DNA from: Convivina intestini
Lineage (GTDB): Bacteria > Bacillota > Bacilli > Lactobacillales > Lactobacillaceae
Assembly: GCF_003096575.1 (NCBI RefSeq)
Contig: NZ_QEKT01000008.1
Location: 1 to 64,000, forward strand
Direction of reading: 5' to 3'
DNA length: 64,000 bases
Shown here: in pieces, positions 24,526-34,003 of the stretch
Position numbering within the stretch: position 1 is the stretch's first letter
Layout of the letters: each line of letters opens with the position of its first letter
Position numbers and translations under genes: made by a program
The notes under the pieces: generated by a model
The model's database searches: none
What the model saw: the letters and a program-made list of their open reading frames with translations, nothing else
Told to the model about the DNA's origin: nothing

Positions 24526-26259
24526 ATGACAAAGAGTTTTCAAGGGATTGCAGCTAGTAATGGGATTGCGATTGCCAAGGCATATTTGCTGGTAGCACCG
24601 GATTTGGGTTTTGATGTGCACAGTATTACGGATGTGGAGGCTGAACAGGCTCGTTTTGATGCTGCTTTGGCTGCATCAACGGCAGATTTGGAGCATATCA
24701 AGGCCAAGGCTAGTCAGAACTTGGGTGAATCTGAAGCCCAAGTCTTTGAAGCTCATTTGATGGTTGTGGCTGATCCAGAAATGTCAGCGGCCGTTAAAAA
24801 GCGAATTGTCGACGAATCAGTTAATGCCGAGCAAGCGCTAACCGAAGTGACAGATGCCTATACTAGTATGTTTGAGGCAATGGCTGGTACTAACGATTAT
24901 ATGAAGGAACGTGCGGCTGATATTCGTGATGTTACGCAACGAATTTTGTCTCATTTGTTGGGCGTAAACATTCCTAACCCAGCTTTGATTGATGAAGATG
25001 TGGTTTTGGTAACCCAGGATTTGACTCCTTCAGACACTGCTCAGTTAGATCGTCAGTTTGTCAAGGGAATTCTTTCTGATTTAGGTGGTCGAACAGCCCA
25101 CGCTTCTATCATGGCACGAACTTTGGAAATTCCCGCTGTGGTTGGGACTGATGTGGCCACTAGCCAGGTTAAAGATGGTGACCTAGTTGTCTTAGATGGT
25201 TTCACTGGCCATGTAGAGGTTAACCCTGATGCTCAAACTTTGGCTGCTTATCAGAAGAAGGCTGAAGACTTTGCTGCTCAAAAGGTTGAGTGGGCTAAGT
25301 TGAAGACTGAACATTCAGTTTCAGCTGATGGTAAAAACTTCGTGGTTGGTGCTAACATCGGTGCTCCTAAGGATATGGAAGCCGTTTTGGATAACGGGGC
25401 CGAAGGAGTTGGCTTGTACCGAACTGAATTCTTGTATATGGAATCAGATCACATGCCAACCGAAGATGAACAGTTTGAAGCTTATAAAGCTGTCTTGGAA
25501 AAGATGGTTGGTAAGCCTGTTACCGTTCGTACCATGGATATTGGTGGAGATAAGCATCTAAGTTACTGGAAGCTCCCTGAAGAAGATAACCCATTCTTGG
25601 GTTATCGTGCCATCCGAATTTCTTTGGATCAAGATGAAATTTTCCGGACTCAATTGCGCGCTTTGATTCGCGCCTCAGCCTTTGGAAACTTATGGATTAT
25701 GTTCCCAATGGTAGCAACTATTACGGAATTCCAACAAGCTAAGGCTATTTATGAAGAAGAGCGTGCTAAGTTGGCTGAGCAAGGTGTGCCAATGGGTGAC
25801 ATCAAGTTGGGTATCATGATTGAAATTCCAGCCGCTGCTGTGATGGCTGACCAGTTTGCTAAAGAAGTGGACTTTTTCTCAATTGGAACTAACGATTTGA
25901 TTGGTTATACCATGGCTGCTGATCGTGGTAATGATCGCGTTTCTTACCTTTACCAACCTTATAACCCAGCAATTTTACGTTTGATTAACACGGTTATTCA
26001 AGCTGCTCACGTTGAGGGAAAGTTTGTAGCCATGTGTGGAGAAATGGCTGGTGACAGCATTGCTATTCCTTTGCTAGTGGGTATGGGCTTGGATGAGTTT
26101 TCAATGAGTGCCCCATCAATTTTGCAGACTCGTTCTTTGATTAAAAAGTTGGAAACCGAATCCTTGAAGCATTTGGTTCAAAAAGCCTTGGCTTTGCAAA
26201 CTAATGACCAGGTTAAGGAATTAGTTGAAGCAGAGTTGGGTGACAAGATTAATATGTAA
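24526..26259 (+). CDS. ptsI: PTS enzyme I (phosphoenolpyruvate-protein phosphotransferase)
   Basis: Enzyme I of 577 aa from ATG 24526, giving the usual N-terminus [19 protein letters not shown]; a GTG at 24514 is less likely. The phospho-His lies in [11 protein letters not shown] near residue 190. The C-terminal PEP-binding domain has [12 protein letters not shown], the [12 protein letters not shown] region and active-site Cys in [10 protein letters not shown]. It moves phosphate from PEP to HPr. There is no ptsH beside it, unlike the usual ptsHI operon; instead it precedes a IIA and IIBC gene. It may be a dedicated or second enzyme I. Confidence 0.95.
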   Translation: MTKSFQGIAASNGIAIAKAYLLVAPDLGFDVHSITDVEAEQARFDAALAASTADLEHIKAKASQNLGESEAQVFEAHLMVVADPEMSAAVKKRIVDESVNAEQALTEVTDAYTSMFEAMAGTNDYMKERAADIRDVTQRILSHLLGVNIPNPALIDEDVVLVTQDLTPSDTAQLDRQFVKGILSDLGGRTAHASIMARTLEIPAVVGTDVATSQVKDGDLVVLDGFTGHVEVNPDAQTLAAYQKKAEDFAAQKVEWAKLKTEHSVSADGKNFVVGANIGAPKDMEAVLDNGAEGVGLYRTEFLYMESDHMPTEDEQFEAYKAVLEKMVGKPVTVRTMDIGGDKHLSYWKLPEEDNPFLGYRAIRISLDQDEIFRTQLRALIRASAFGNLWIMFPMVATITEFQQAKAIYEEERAKLAEQGVPMGDIKLGIMIEIPAAAVMADQFAKEVDFFSIGTNDLIGYTMAADRGNDRVSYLYQPYNPAILRLINTVIQAAHVEGKFVAMCGEMAGDSIAIPLLVGMGLDEFSMSAPSILQTRSLIKKLETESLKHLVQKALALQTNDQVKELVEAELGDKINM

Positions 26260-26295
26260 TCTTTTCACAGATAAGAAAAATTGAAACATAAACAA

Positions 26296-26309
26296 TGAAA
26301 ACGTTTTCA
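26296..26309 (+). promoter_or_regulatory. cre site (CcpA) at the IIA-IIBC promoter
   Basis: TGAAAACGTTTTCA, a perfect cre palindrome. TTTTCA (26304-26309), 17 bp and TATTAT (about 26327-26332) form a promoter whose -35 lies in the site, so CcpA binding should block it. Confidence 0.85.
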
Positions 26310-26373
26310 ATTAGATAAATATGTGCTATTATGTTAGTTGTAAATATGAGTGTAGCTAACAAGGAGGAACCAT

Positions 26374-26844
26374 ATGTTTGGGTTTGGGAAATCAAAAGAG
26401 CTGGATAAGAAGCTCTACGCACCAGTTTCAGGTGAAGTAATTGAATTATCATCAGTCAGTGATCCAGTTTTTTCACAGAAGATGATGGGGGATGGCTTTG
26501 CGGTCAATCCTGATGCCCAAGAAGGCATTTACGCCCCAGTATCTGGTGAAGTAGTAATGGTCCAAGGGCATGCCTTTGGCTTTAAGACTGCTGCTGGCGC
26601 AGAAATTTTGTTGCATGTCGGTATTGATACAGTTAACTTGGAGGGAAAGCCTTTCACTAGTACTGTTAAAGCTGGTGATACAGTTACAGCCGGAGATAAG
26701 ATTGGAACTGTTGACTGGGCTCAGGTTGAGGCGGCCGGATTAGAAAAGACCACTATGGTAGTGGTAACTGGCGGTGGTCAGGACAGTCCTTTGGCAATTG
26801 ACCTTGGTCAAAAAGCGGCTGGCGAAGCAGTCGCAACACTTTAA
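26374..26844 (+). CDS. PTS glucose-type IIA protein
   Basis: Protein of 156 aa of the Crr/glucose IIA fold. The two active-site histidines are H66 (QGHAFGF) and phospho-acceptor H81 (LLHVGIDT). It accepts phosphate from HPr and passes it to the IIB domain of the next gene, which lacks its own IIA. AAGGAGG lies just before the ATG, downstream of the cre-controlled promoter. Confidence 0.93.
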   Translation: MFGFGKSKELDKKLYAPVSGEVIELSSVSDPVFSQKMMGDGFAVNPDAQEGIYAPVSGEVVMVQGHAFGFKTAAGAEILLHVGIDTVNLEGKPFTSTVKAGDTVTAGDKIGTVDWAQVEAAGLEKTTMVVVTGGGQDSPLAIDLGQKAAGEAVATL

Positions 26845-26862
26845 TACTGGAGTAGGGAAGTT

Positions 26863-28380
26863 ATGGCAAAGCAAAATTATGATGAGCTAGCCAGCAAGAT
26901 TATTGAACTTGTTGGTGGCCCTGAAAATATTAAAAAAGTGATTCATTGTATTACGCGATTGCGTTTTTACCTATACGACGAGAAAAAGGCTAACACCGAA
27001 GCAATTCAGGCTTTGGATGGTGTTGCTGGAGCCGTGTATAACAGCGGTTTGGGTCAATATCAAGTTGTTATTGGGCCAGCGGTTGCTGATGTTTACGATT
27101 GTGTGATTAAGCAATTGGGTACTGACGCAGCTGGCGATGATGCCCAAGAGGCGGCTACCACTGCGGCCCCTAAGTCAGAAGGACCAACAAGTTTCCTTGA
27201 CCTTATTAAAAAAGGCTTCCAAACTTTGATTGGGACTATTACCGGTTCAATGATTCCAGTGATTGGATTGTTGGCTGCTGGTGGTATGCTCAACGGATTC
27301 TTGGCTATTTTGTCTGAACCAAGTTTGCTTGGTTGGATTTCAGCAAAGTCAGATACCTATGTCATTATTCAATCGATGGCCATGGCACCATTTTATTTCC
27401 TACCAATCTTAGTTGGATTTACGGCTGCTAAACAGCTTCGTTCTGATCCATTGGTCGTTGCGGCCATTGGTGCTTTCTTGGTAAAGCCGGAAATGGCTGC
27501 CTTTGTTAATGTGAAACACGTTGAGCATTTCATGGGAATTAGTTTAAACGCCAACTTCTTTGGCCTACCAATTTCAATTCCATCATATGCTTATTCAATT
27601 TTCCCAGTTATCTTTGCAGCCTGGTTGGCTCGTCCGGTTGGTAACTGGTTGAAGGATCACTTGCCTGCTTCAATTCGGTCAATTTTCCAACCATTGTTTA
27701 CCATTTTCATTGTTGGTTCAGTGGTCTTGGTTGTAATGGGACCAGCGATTATCGCTATTTCAGCGGCAATCTCCTTCTTGATCAACCAGTTGTTGCAGTT
27801 CAACTACGCAATTTCAGGTTTGTTGATTGGTGGTCTTTATCAGGTTTTGGTTATCTTTGGTTTGCACTGGATGGTCGTACCACTGGTTGCCCAAGAAATT
27901 GCCCAACATGGTCAATCTAACTTGAACGCTTTGATTAACTTCACTATGATTGCTCAAGGTGCTGGTGCTTTGGCAGTGGCCTTTAAGACTAAGATTGCTA
28001 GTTTAAAGGGATTGGCTGGAAGTTCAGCTTTGTCAGCCTTTGCTGGAATTACTGAACCAGCGGTTTATGGAATTAACTTGAAGTACGGTCGGGTATTTTG
28101 GATGTCCAACGTCGGTGGTGCTGTGGGTGGCTTGATTGCTGGTATGTTTAACTTGCATATGTATGGCTTCACTGGTTCCCTAATTGGATTCCCATCCTTT
28201 GCTTCGGCTAAGGACAACCCTAACAACCTATGGATTTTCTGCCTAGCTGCAGTGGCTACAATTATTGTTTCATTTGCTATGGTTTATTTCTTCGGATTTA
28301 AGGATAGCGATACTCAAAGCGTTAAGGCTCCTGTTGAAAAGAAGAATGTCTTCAAGGAAGCAGTAGCAGACGAAAAGTAG
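26863..28380 (+). CDS. PTS IIBC permease, trehalose/glucoside type
   Basis: Protein of 505 aa: IIB domain at 1-90 with phospho-Cys C29 (VIHCITRLRF), a linker rich in Ala and Asp (about 85-115), then a IIC domain of about ten helices with GITEPAVYGI near residue 400. It imports and phosphorylates a disaccharide. Linkage to a GH65 phosphorylase and beta-phosphoglucomutase suggests trehalose (giving trehalose 6-phosphate) or maltose. Beta-glucosides are less likely because GH65 acts on alpha-linkages. Confidence 0.88.
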   Translation: MAKQNYDELASKIIELVGGPENIKKVIHCITRLRFYLYDEKKANTEAIQALDGVAGAVYNSGLGQYQVVIGPAVADVYDCVIKQLGTDAAGDDAQEAATTAAPKSEGPTSFLDLIKKGFQTLIGTITGSMIPVIGLLAAGGMLNGFLAILSEPSLLGWISAKSDTYVIIQSMAMAPFYFLPILVGFTAAKQLRSDPLVVAAIGAFLVKPEMAAFVNVKHVEHFMGISLNANFFGLPISIPSYAYSIFPVIFAAWLARPVGNWLKDHLPASIRSIFQPLFTIFIVGSVVLVVMGPAIIAISAAISFLINQLLQFNYAISGLLIGGLYQVLVIFGLHWMVVPLVAQEIAQHGQSNLNALINFTMIAQGAGALAVAFKTKIASLKGLAGSSALSAFAGITEPAVYGINLKYGRVFWMSNVGGAVGGLIAGMFNLHMYGFTGSLIGFPSFASAKDNPNNLWIFCLAAVATIIVSFAMVYFFGFKDSDTQSVKAPVEKKNVFKEAVADEK

Positions 28381-28390
28381 TTTAGTACTG

Positions 28391-28418
28391 ACAAGCACGC
28401 GGGAGACTGCGTGCTTGT
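28391..28418 (+). terminator. Intercistronic hairpin between IIBC and GH65 genes
   Basis: Perfect 10-bp stem ACAAGCACGC / GCGTGCTTGT with an 8-nt loop. No real T run follows, so it may partly terminate or stabilise the upstream mRNA rather than end it fully. Confidence 0.6.
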
Positions 28419-28473
28419 TATACGTTAATCAGCGGATATTTAAATGATGATTAGCAGAGGAAGGATATCGAAC

Positions 28474-30909
28474 ATGAATTCGAAAAATTGGCAACTACGT
28501 TATGATGACTTGCAAACAGGAAAAAAGTCATATGGGCAGGAATCACTGCTTTCTTTGGGAAACGGCTTTCTGGGATGGCGTGGAGCGCCAATCTGGTCGA
28601 CTTATTCGGATAATCATTATCCAGGGCTTTATGCTGCCGGTATTTTTAATCAAACCTCTACTCCAGTAGCGGGACGTGATGTTATTAATGAAGATATGGT
28701 TAATTTACCTAATCCTCAATTATTAGAAGCAACAATCAATGGGACAGCTTTAGCCAACTTGGACCTCGTTAAGCGTTCAAGTAAGTTGAATTTTAAAAGT
28801 GGTATTTTAGAAGAAATCTTTGTTTTCCAACATGATCAGGGTTTGGTTACTTTAACCTCTGCTAAGTTTATTGACCCAATTAACTGGCATATGCTGGCCA
28901 TTACTGCCAGCTTAACAGCTGATTTTGATGCTGAAATTCAACTAAGTAGCCTTGTTGATACGACAGTTGAAACCCAAAACGTTGAGCGTTACCGTGCGTT
29001 TGAATCACATCAATTTGATGTCCAAGAAGTTAATCCAACTACCAAGACGGTTTTGGTGCAAACTAAGCAATCCGGGATTCAAATTGGCTTGGCAGTTGAT
29101 AGTCAGGTTGAATATGCTGGGGTTAGTTTGCCAGTCACAGCCCAGGTCGTTGATCAAAAACTTGTGGAAGAAGTCCTGGTCAAGGCCCTTGCTAATACGC
29201 CGGTTCAATTGACTAAGCGTGTCGTTATAGCGACTTCTCGGGAAACTTTTGCTGATTTACTACCATTTTTGCAAAATGAACTTGCCCAACATAGCTTGGC
29301 AAGTATTCAAAATAATATGGCTGACTACTGGGCTCAAATTTGGGCCGATAAAGATATTGTTGTTGATACCCAAAGTCAAGGGGTTAAGGACTTTATTACC
29401 AAGCAATGGAACCAGCTTTGGGACAATGACGATGTGACCATTGCGTCGGACGGTGACATCTTGCAGTTAATGATTCGGATGAATGTGTTCCATCTTAATC
29501 AAGCAGCTCAATGGCGGGCCAACGAGCATTTGGATGCTTCCGTTGGTTCACGTGGTTTGACTGGTGAAGGTTACCGTGGTCATATTTTCTGGGATGAGCT
29601 CTTTGTTCTTCCTTATTACGCTGCTAATGAGCCACGAACAGCCCGGGCGATTTTGCAATATCGAATTAAGCGTCTTTCAGCGGCCCAAGCCAATGCTAGC
29701 CGTGAAGGTGAAGCTGGGGCAATGTATCCTTGGCAGGCCGGCTTATATGGGGATGAACAGTCTCAAGTTATCCATTTAAATACGGTTAACAATGAATGGG
29801 AACCTGATAATTCTCGCTTGCAACGGCACGTGTCTTTGGCGATTGTTTATGACTTGTGGATTTACACACAATTTACTGGTGACACTAGCTTGTTGGATGA
29901 AGGTGGCTTGAATGTCTTACTAGAAACTAGTAAGTTCTGGTTGAATAAGGTCCAAAAGGCTGATGACGGTCGCTTTGATTTATCTGGCGTAATGGGACCA
30001 GATGAATATCACGAAGCTTACCCAGAGGCCAAAGAGGGTGGCGTTAAAAACAACGCTTATACCAATGTGATGTTGTCTTGGTCATTAGGCTGGTTGTTAG
30101 ATCTTCAAAAAACTTTGCCTAGTTTTGCGGCCATTGCGGCTGCCGATAACTTTGATGCCGATTTGTTGCAAAAGGCAGCCGATGTGGCAGCTAACTTACG
30201 CCTAGAACAGCGTGCAGATGGCGTCTTTGCCCAATATCAAGATTACTTTAATCTGTCCGAAATTGATTTTGATGCCTACGCTAAAAAATATGGTGATATC
30301 CACCGGATTGACCGTTTGCTTAAGGCTGAAGGTAAGTCACCCGATGATTATCAGGTCGCTAAACAAGCTGATTTCTTGATGTTGATGTACAACCTAGGTA
30401 ATCAACGTGTTGCTCATTTGCTAGAACAAATGGGTTACCAGTTGCCAGCCGATTGGCTTGTCAAAAATACGGATTACTACCAAGCGCGGACAGTCCACGG
30501 ATCAACAACTTCACGACCAGTCTTTGCGGGAATTGATGTCCACTTGGATCGTATGGATGAAGCTGAAGAATTCTTGCAACAAGCTATTCGCTCGGATTAT
30601 GATGATATTCAAGGTGGTACCACAGCCGAAGGTGTCCATGCCGGCGTAATGGGTGAAACCTTAGCTGTTATTCAAAATGAATTTGGTGGTGTGGATCTAC
30701 GTGATGGACAGTTCAGTATTAATCCTCACTTGCCAGAAAATTGGTCACACTTGGCCTTTACGCAAGTGTTCCAAGGTGTTAAGGTTGCCATTGTTGAAAC
30801 CCCAACAGTTGTTCAGTTAACGGCTAATGCTGATTTGGATGTTGAAGTAATGGGTCAACCTGCTCATCTAGTTGCGAATCAGTCAATGACTTTTAAAATG
30901 GAGAAATAA
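28474..30909 (+). CDS. GH65 disaccharide(-phosphate) phosphorylase
   Basis: Enzyme of 811 aa from ATG 28474 (GGAAGG 9 nt upstream); the longer frame from 28444 has no such site. GH65 layout: N-terminal beta-sandwich to about residue 275, then an (alpha/alpha)6 barrel. The general acid Glu lies in MGPDEYHEAYPEA; the phosphate-binding region HGSTTSRPVFAGIDVHLD is near residue 680. It cleaves an alpha-glucoside with phosphate to beta-glucose 1-phosphate. Next to a PTS permease the substrate is probably phosphorylated, as in the L. lactis trehalose 6-phosphate phosphorylase; maltose 6'-phosphate is the alternative. Confidence 0.88.
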   Translation: MNSKNWQLRYDDLQTGKKSYGQESLLSLGNGFLGWRGAPIWSTYSDNHYPGLYAAGIFNQTSTPVAGRDVINEDMVNLPNPQLLEATINGTALANLDLVKRSSKLNFKSGILEEIFVFQHDQGLVTLTSAKFIDPINWHMLAITASLTADFDAEIQLSSLVDTTVETQNVERYRAFESHQFDVQEVNPTTKTVLVQTKQSGIQIGLAVDSQVEYAGVSLPVTAQVVDQKLVEEVLVKALANTPVQLTKRVVIATSRETFADLLPFLQNELAQHSLASIQNNMADYWAQIWADKDIVVDTQSQGVKDFITKQWNQLWDNDDVTIASDGDILQLMIRMNVFHLNQAAQWRANEHLDASVGSRGLTGEGYRGHIFWDELFVLPYYAANEPRTARAILQYRIKRLSAAQANASREGEAGAMYPWQAGLYGDEQSQVIHLNTVNNEWEPDNSRLQRHVSLAIVYDLWIYTQFTGDTSLLDEGGLNVLLETSKFWLNKVQKADDGRFDLSGVMGPDEYHEAYPEAKEGGVKNNAYTNVMLSWSLGWLLDLQKTLPSFAAIAAADNFDADLLQKAADVAANLRLEQRADGVFAQYQDYFNLSEIDFDAYAKKYGDIHRIDRLLKAEGKSPDDYQVAKQADFLMLMYNLGNQRVAHLLEQMGYQLPADWLVKNTDYYQARTVHGSTTSRPVFAGIDVHLDRMDEAEEFLQQAIRSDYDDIQGGTTAEGVHAGVMGETLAVIQNEFGGVDLRDGQFSINPHLPENWSHLAFTQVFQGVKVAIVETPTVVQLTANADLDVEVMGQPAHLVANQSMTFKMEK

Positions 30910-30910
30910 G

Positions 30911-31582
30911 ATGGTCAAGTTTTCAGAAATTAAAGGTTTTACGTTTGATATGGATGGTGTCTTAGCTGATACAGCTAAGTTTCATACGGTTGCTTGGCGT
31001 CAGTTAGCTGAAAAGCTAGGTGTTACCTGGAACGACGATTTACAAGAACGCCTAAAGGGTATTGACCGGATGGGTTCATTGAATATGATTTTGGCTGAGG
31101 ATAATTTAGAGAACCAATACAGCCAGGAGCAAAAAGAAGCTTTGGCGGCAGAAAAGAATGATAACTACCGTCAGTTAATTTCAACTTTAACGCCTAGTGA
31201 TGTTTTGCCTGGTATGCAAGCATTCTTGGATAGTTTAAAAGCGAATGGTTACCAAATGAGTGTGGCTTCAGCTTCTAAAAATGCCCCCTTTATCTTGGAT
31301 AAGTTAGGTTTAGCTGATTACTTTGTTGGGGTAGTTGACCCGGCTAGCTTACATGCCGGTAAGCCTGATCCTGAGATCTTTGTTCGGGCTGGTGAATTGT
31401 TAAAGTTGGCGCCTGAACAATTAATTGGTTTAGAAGATTCAGCTGCTGGCATTCAGTCCATTAACGGGGCTGGTCAAACTTCACTAGGAATCGGTAATCC
31501 TCAAGTTTTGAGTGAAGCTGATTTGAACTTTGAGAGTACGGCCGAGGTTACCTTAGCAGCCATTCAAGCTAAGTTAGGCTAA
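30911..31582 (+). CDS. pgmB: Beta-phosphoglucomutase
   Basis: HAD-superfamily enzyme of 223 aa. The nucleophile is Asp in FTFDMDGVLADTA (residues 12-19), with cap residues, SVASASKNA (motif II) and GKPDPEIF, and GLEDSAAGIQS (motif III). It converts beta-glucose 1-phosphate from the GH65 enzyme into glucose 6-phosphate for glycolysis. Its ATG follows the GH65 stop after one base, so translation is coupled. Confidence 0.95.
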   Translation: MVKFSEIKGFTFDMDGVLADTAKFHTVAWRQLAEKLGVTWNDDLQERLKGIDRMGSLNMILAEDNLENQYSQEQKEALAAEKNDNYRQLISTLTPSDVLPGMQAFLDSLKANGYQMSVASASKNAPFILDKLGLADYFVGVVDPASLHAGKPDPEIFVRAGELLKLAPEQLIGLEDSAAGIQSINGAGQTSLGIGNPQVLSEADLNFESTAEVTLAAIQAKLG

Positions 31583-31593
31583 ATTTAAAACAT

Positions 31594-31634
31594 TAAAAAA
31601 AGACGCTCGATCATATGATTTGAGCGTCTTTTTT
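31594..31634. terminator. Bidirectional terminator after pgmB
   Basis: Stem AAAAAAGACGCTC / GAGCGTCTTTTTT, loop about 14 nt. It ends the sugar operon and the convergent PsiE-like operon. Confidence 0.92.
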
Positions 31635-32034
31635 AATGCTGTTTATAAAATTTTCGATACAAGATAATGGCCACCATTAAAATAAAAATAGCGATACAAA
31701 GTGAAATGGTCTTAGTCGCATTGTCATGATAAACCAAAATTGACCGGATCATGGCCGTCACCGCAACGTATAGGTAGTTTTCAAAATTAATGGCCGCTTT
31801 ATTTTCAAAATATTCTTTAATAATAACGGCAAATTCGAAGCATAAGAAGGCCGATAAGACGGTTTTAGTGATGTCAGTGATTTCGATATCACCCTTGAAT
31901 TCAAACAACGCCATGCCCAACTCATAGATACTTAAACCAAAGTAGCCTAAAATAACTAGTCCAAAAATCATCATGAAGCTCATAATGGTATATTCATAGA
32001 ATTTGGCAAAAATAGTATAAATTTTTTCTTTCAT
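31633..32034 (-). CDS. PsiE-like four-helix membrane protein
   Basis: Protein of 133 aa with four hydrophobic segments (about 15-37, 50-70, 78-98 and 108-127). The phrase FENYLYVAVTAMIRSILVYH resembles the phosphate-starvation-inducible PsiE family. The biochemical role of PsiE is not known. It is the last gene of a leftward unit with an MscL-like and a potassium-channel gene, so a role in ion balance or envelope stress is a reasonable guess. Confidence 0.65.
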   Translation of the reverse strand: MKEKIYTIFAKFYEYTIMSFMMIFGLVILGYFGLSIYELGMALFEFKGDIEITDITKTVLSAFLCFEFAVIIKEYFENKAAINFENYLYVAVTAMIRSILVYHDNATKTISLCIAIFILMVAIILYRKFYKQH

Positions 32035-32039
32035 TATGT

Positions 32040-32558
32040 TTATCCTTTAGTCAAAGCATTAGTAGCTTGTTTTTGGGCTTGAAGTTCGGCTAAAATTTGC
32101 TTTTGTAGCGCTAAATTTTCAGCCTGGAGGGTGTTATTTTTACGCTGTAAAGCTTGAATATGTAGGGCATCTTCATGGGACTCGTCATAACCCCATTTAG
32201 CTTCCTTACTTTTAATCAAAGAATTATTGATAAAACGAATGGTATAAAAAACAATCGCCGCAATGAATATCAGGGTAATAAAACTATTAAAAAACGAAGC
32301 TAATGGATTCAGAATTAAATTAAACTGCAAAGGATGATTCGTCCCCAAAATCCATTCAAATAAAAAGTTTACTAGACCGGATAGGGTAGCGATTAAATCT
32401 TTAATGGCTGAGCCAAAACTATTACCAACGACCACTGAAATCACAAAAGTCAGCAGGTTGGGAGCGAAAAGGAACTGTTTAAAGGCCTTTAAAGTTGAAT
32501 TAGTACTAGTAATTAAATGGTCGGCTTGCTGTGAAATAATTTTCTTGGGTCGTAACAT
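32040..32558 (-). CDS. Divergent MscL-like mechanosensitive channel
   Basis: Protein of 172 aa. FKQFLFAPNLLTFVISVVVGNSFGSAIKDLI at about residues 26-56 resembles the N-terminal amphipathic helix and TM1 of MscL, and a second helix follows at about 85-108. The C-terminus is a charged coiled coil (QALQRKNNTLQAENLALQKQI is its core) longer than in ordinary MscL. It may be a variant large-conductance channel or a regulator built on the same fold. Overlapping context with a K+ channel suggests osmotic response. Confidence 0.65.
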   Translation of the reverse strand: MLRPKKIISQQADHLITSTNSTLKAFKQFLFAPNLLTFVISVVVGNSFGSAIKDLIATLSGLVNFLFEWILGTNHPLQFNLILNPLASFFNSFITLIFIAAIVFYTIRFINNSLIKSKEAKWGYDESHEDALHIQALQRKNNTLQAENLALQKQILAELQAQKQATNALTKG

Positions 32559-32580
32559 GAAAACCTCGTGGGGGATGTTA

Positions 32581-33285
32581 TTATTGTTTTTTATCGTTGA
32601 GCAGGGCTTTAATTTCGGCTAAATCATTTTCAATGATTTTTAAACGTTGATCAATTTTATCGGTTTCACGATCATGTTGTTCGCCTAAAAAGTAAGAGGT
32701 AATGACACTGGTGATGCTACCAATTAAACCGATACCGACAATCATTAAGAGCACGGCTACAATTTTACCGGTGTAGGTGTGTGGTGAAATGTCGCCATAG
32801 CCAACGGTAGTAGTTGTCGCAATCGCCCACCAGAGGGCGCTAGCATAGCTGGTATTTTCAGCCAGTGCGTAAACACCAGCGCCTAGGAGAATGAACACTA
32901 CGGCTGTTAGGAATAGGTAAATAAAACCATTAGTGTTGATGAATTTTTTAGTTTTAGTACGTAATTTTCCGGTAAAACCAATAATCCGAATAATTCGGAA
33001 AAGTTTTATTAACCGGACTGTTCGGGAAATTCGGAAAATAGCAAAGAGGCTGTCAAAAGGAATTATCGCCAATAAATCAAAGATATTATTTTTGAAAAAT
33101 GACCATTTATTCTTAGATCGGCTCAATCGAAGCAGATAGTCTAACCAGAAAAATAGTAAAATACTATTATCAATGAAAGCTAGTGGTTCTTTTTGGATAT
33201 TAATGATGTTAGTTAAATCCAATAAGGCTAAACCAATCGAAATGATTGATAGGGCTAAGACAATGGTATAGTAAAGCCGTTTCAT
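32581..33285 (-). CDS. Six-TM voltage-gated-type potassium channel
   Basis: Protein of 234 aa with helices S1-S4, S5, a pore loop and S6. The selectivity filter is TVGYGD (TTTTVGYGDISP). S4 is marked by regularly spaced Arg/Lys (FRISRTVRLIKLFRIIRII), so it keeps a voltage sensor. A short C-terminal coiled coil (KIDQRLKIIENDLAEIKALL) probably holds the tetramer. It heads the three-gene leftward unit. Confidence 0.9.
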   Translation of the reverse strand: MKRLYYTIVLALSIISIGLALLDLTNIINIQKEPLAFIDNSILLFFWLDYLLRLSRSKNKWSFFKNNIFDLLAIIPFDSLFAIFRISRTVRLIKLFRIIRIIGFTGKLRTKTKKFINTNGFIYLFLTAVVFILLGAGVYALAENTSYASALWWAIATTTTVGYGDISPHTYTGKIVAVLLMIVGIGLIGSITSVITSYFLGEQHDRETDKIDQRLKIIENDLAEIKALLNDKKQ

Positions 33286-33393
33286 TTATTATTTACCGTT
33301 TGAATCCTTCTATTCTCCCAGTAGTGGTGACTACTTTCAATTGCATTGCAATGTCAAATCATTTTAATATTATCATAAGTAAAGGATAGAGTT

Positions 33394-33975
33394 ATGTTAG
33401 TTGAAATTATTATTGTTATTTTAGTTTTGGGGTATTTCATTAAAGATCAATTTGAATTTGCTCAGGTAACTCATTTGCGATATTTATTCTTACCGATTGG
33501 GGGGCTATTGGTCTTTTTAACAACCATTAATCATCTAAAAGACTTACCCTTAGCAATTATTCTGGGACTGATAGCAATCGCTATTGGTAAATTTCAGACT
33601 TCTTCTTTTGAAGTTCGCTATAAATATTTACATACCAATTTGGTTTATCAAGCCGATGGTGTTGACTATCCAATTACCAAAAAAGAACTGTTTTCTAAAG
33701 GGGGCGCTAATTATTTGTACGGTTGGCTCGTAATTGCCTTTTTTCAAATTAGTATCTCCATGATTAAGCATGGTTTAAATATGAGCGACCTTCCTAGTGA
33801 ACTATTAGCTGAAATTTTTAAAGATTTATTTGTTATTTTTCGTATTACCGATAGTGAAAGTGGTTGGTGGGTCTGGGAACTTTATTCTATTAGCAGTATT
33901 TCATATTTGATTTGTCTAATTCGCTCCTCGCCTCTTTTGGCTCAACATATTTTGAAAAAAGATCCGCTAAATTAA
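33394..33975 (+). CDS. Hypothetical multi-pass membrane protein
   Basis: I do not recognise this family. The 193-aa product has an N-terminal hydrophobic helix, two more within 25-75, a soluble middle (FEVRYKYLHTNLVYQADGVD region) and two further helices at about 105-125 and 165-180. It stands alone, divergent from the K+ channel, and has its own terminator. Function unknown. Confidence 0.6.
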   Translation: MLVEIIIVILVLGYFIKDQFEFAQVTHLRYLFLPIGGLLVFLTTINHLKDLPLAIILGLIAIAIGKFQTSSFEVRYKYLHTNLVYQADGVDYPITKKELFSKGGANYLYGWLVIAFFQISISMIKHGLNMSDLPSELLAEIFKDLFVIFRITDSESGWWVWELYSISSISYLICLIRSSPLLAQHILKKDPLN

Positions 33976-34003
33976 AAACAACCTGACTTAGTCGGGTTGT
34001 TTT
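33975..34003. terminator. Bidirectional terminator
   Basis: Stem AAAACAACCTGAC / GTCGGGTTGTTTT (one G-T pair), 3-nt loop. Also ends the azlD transcript. Confidence 0.9.
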
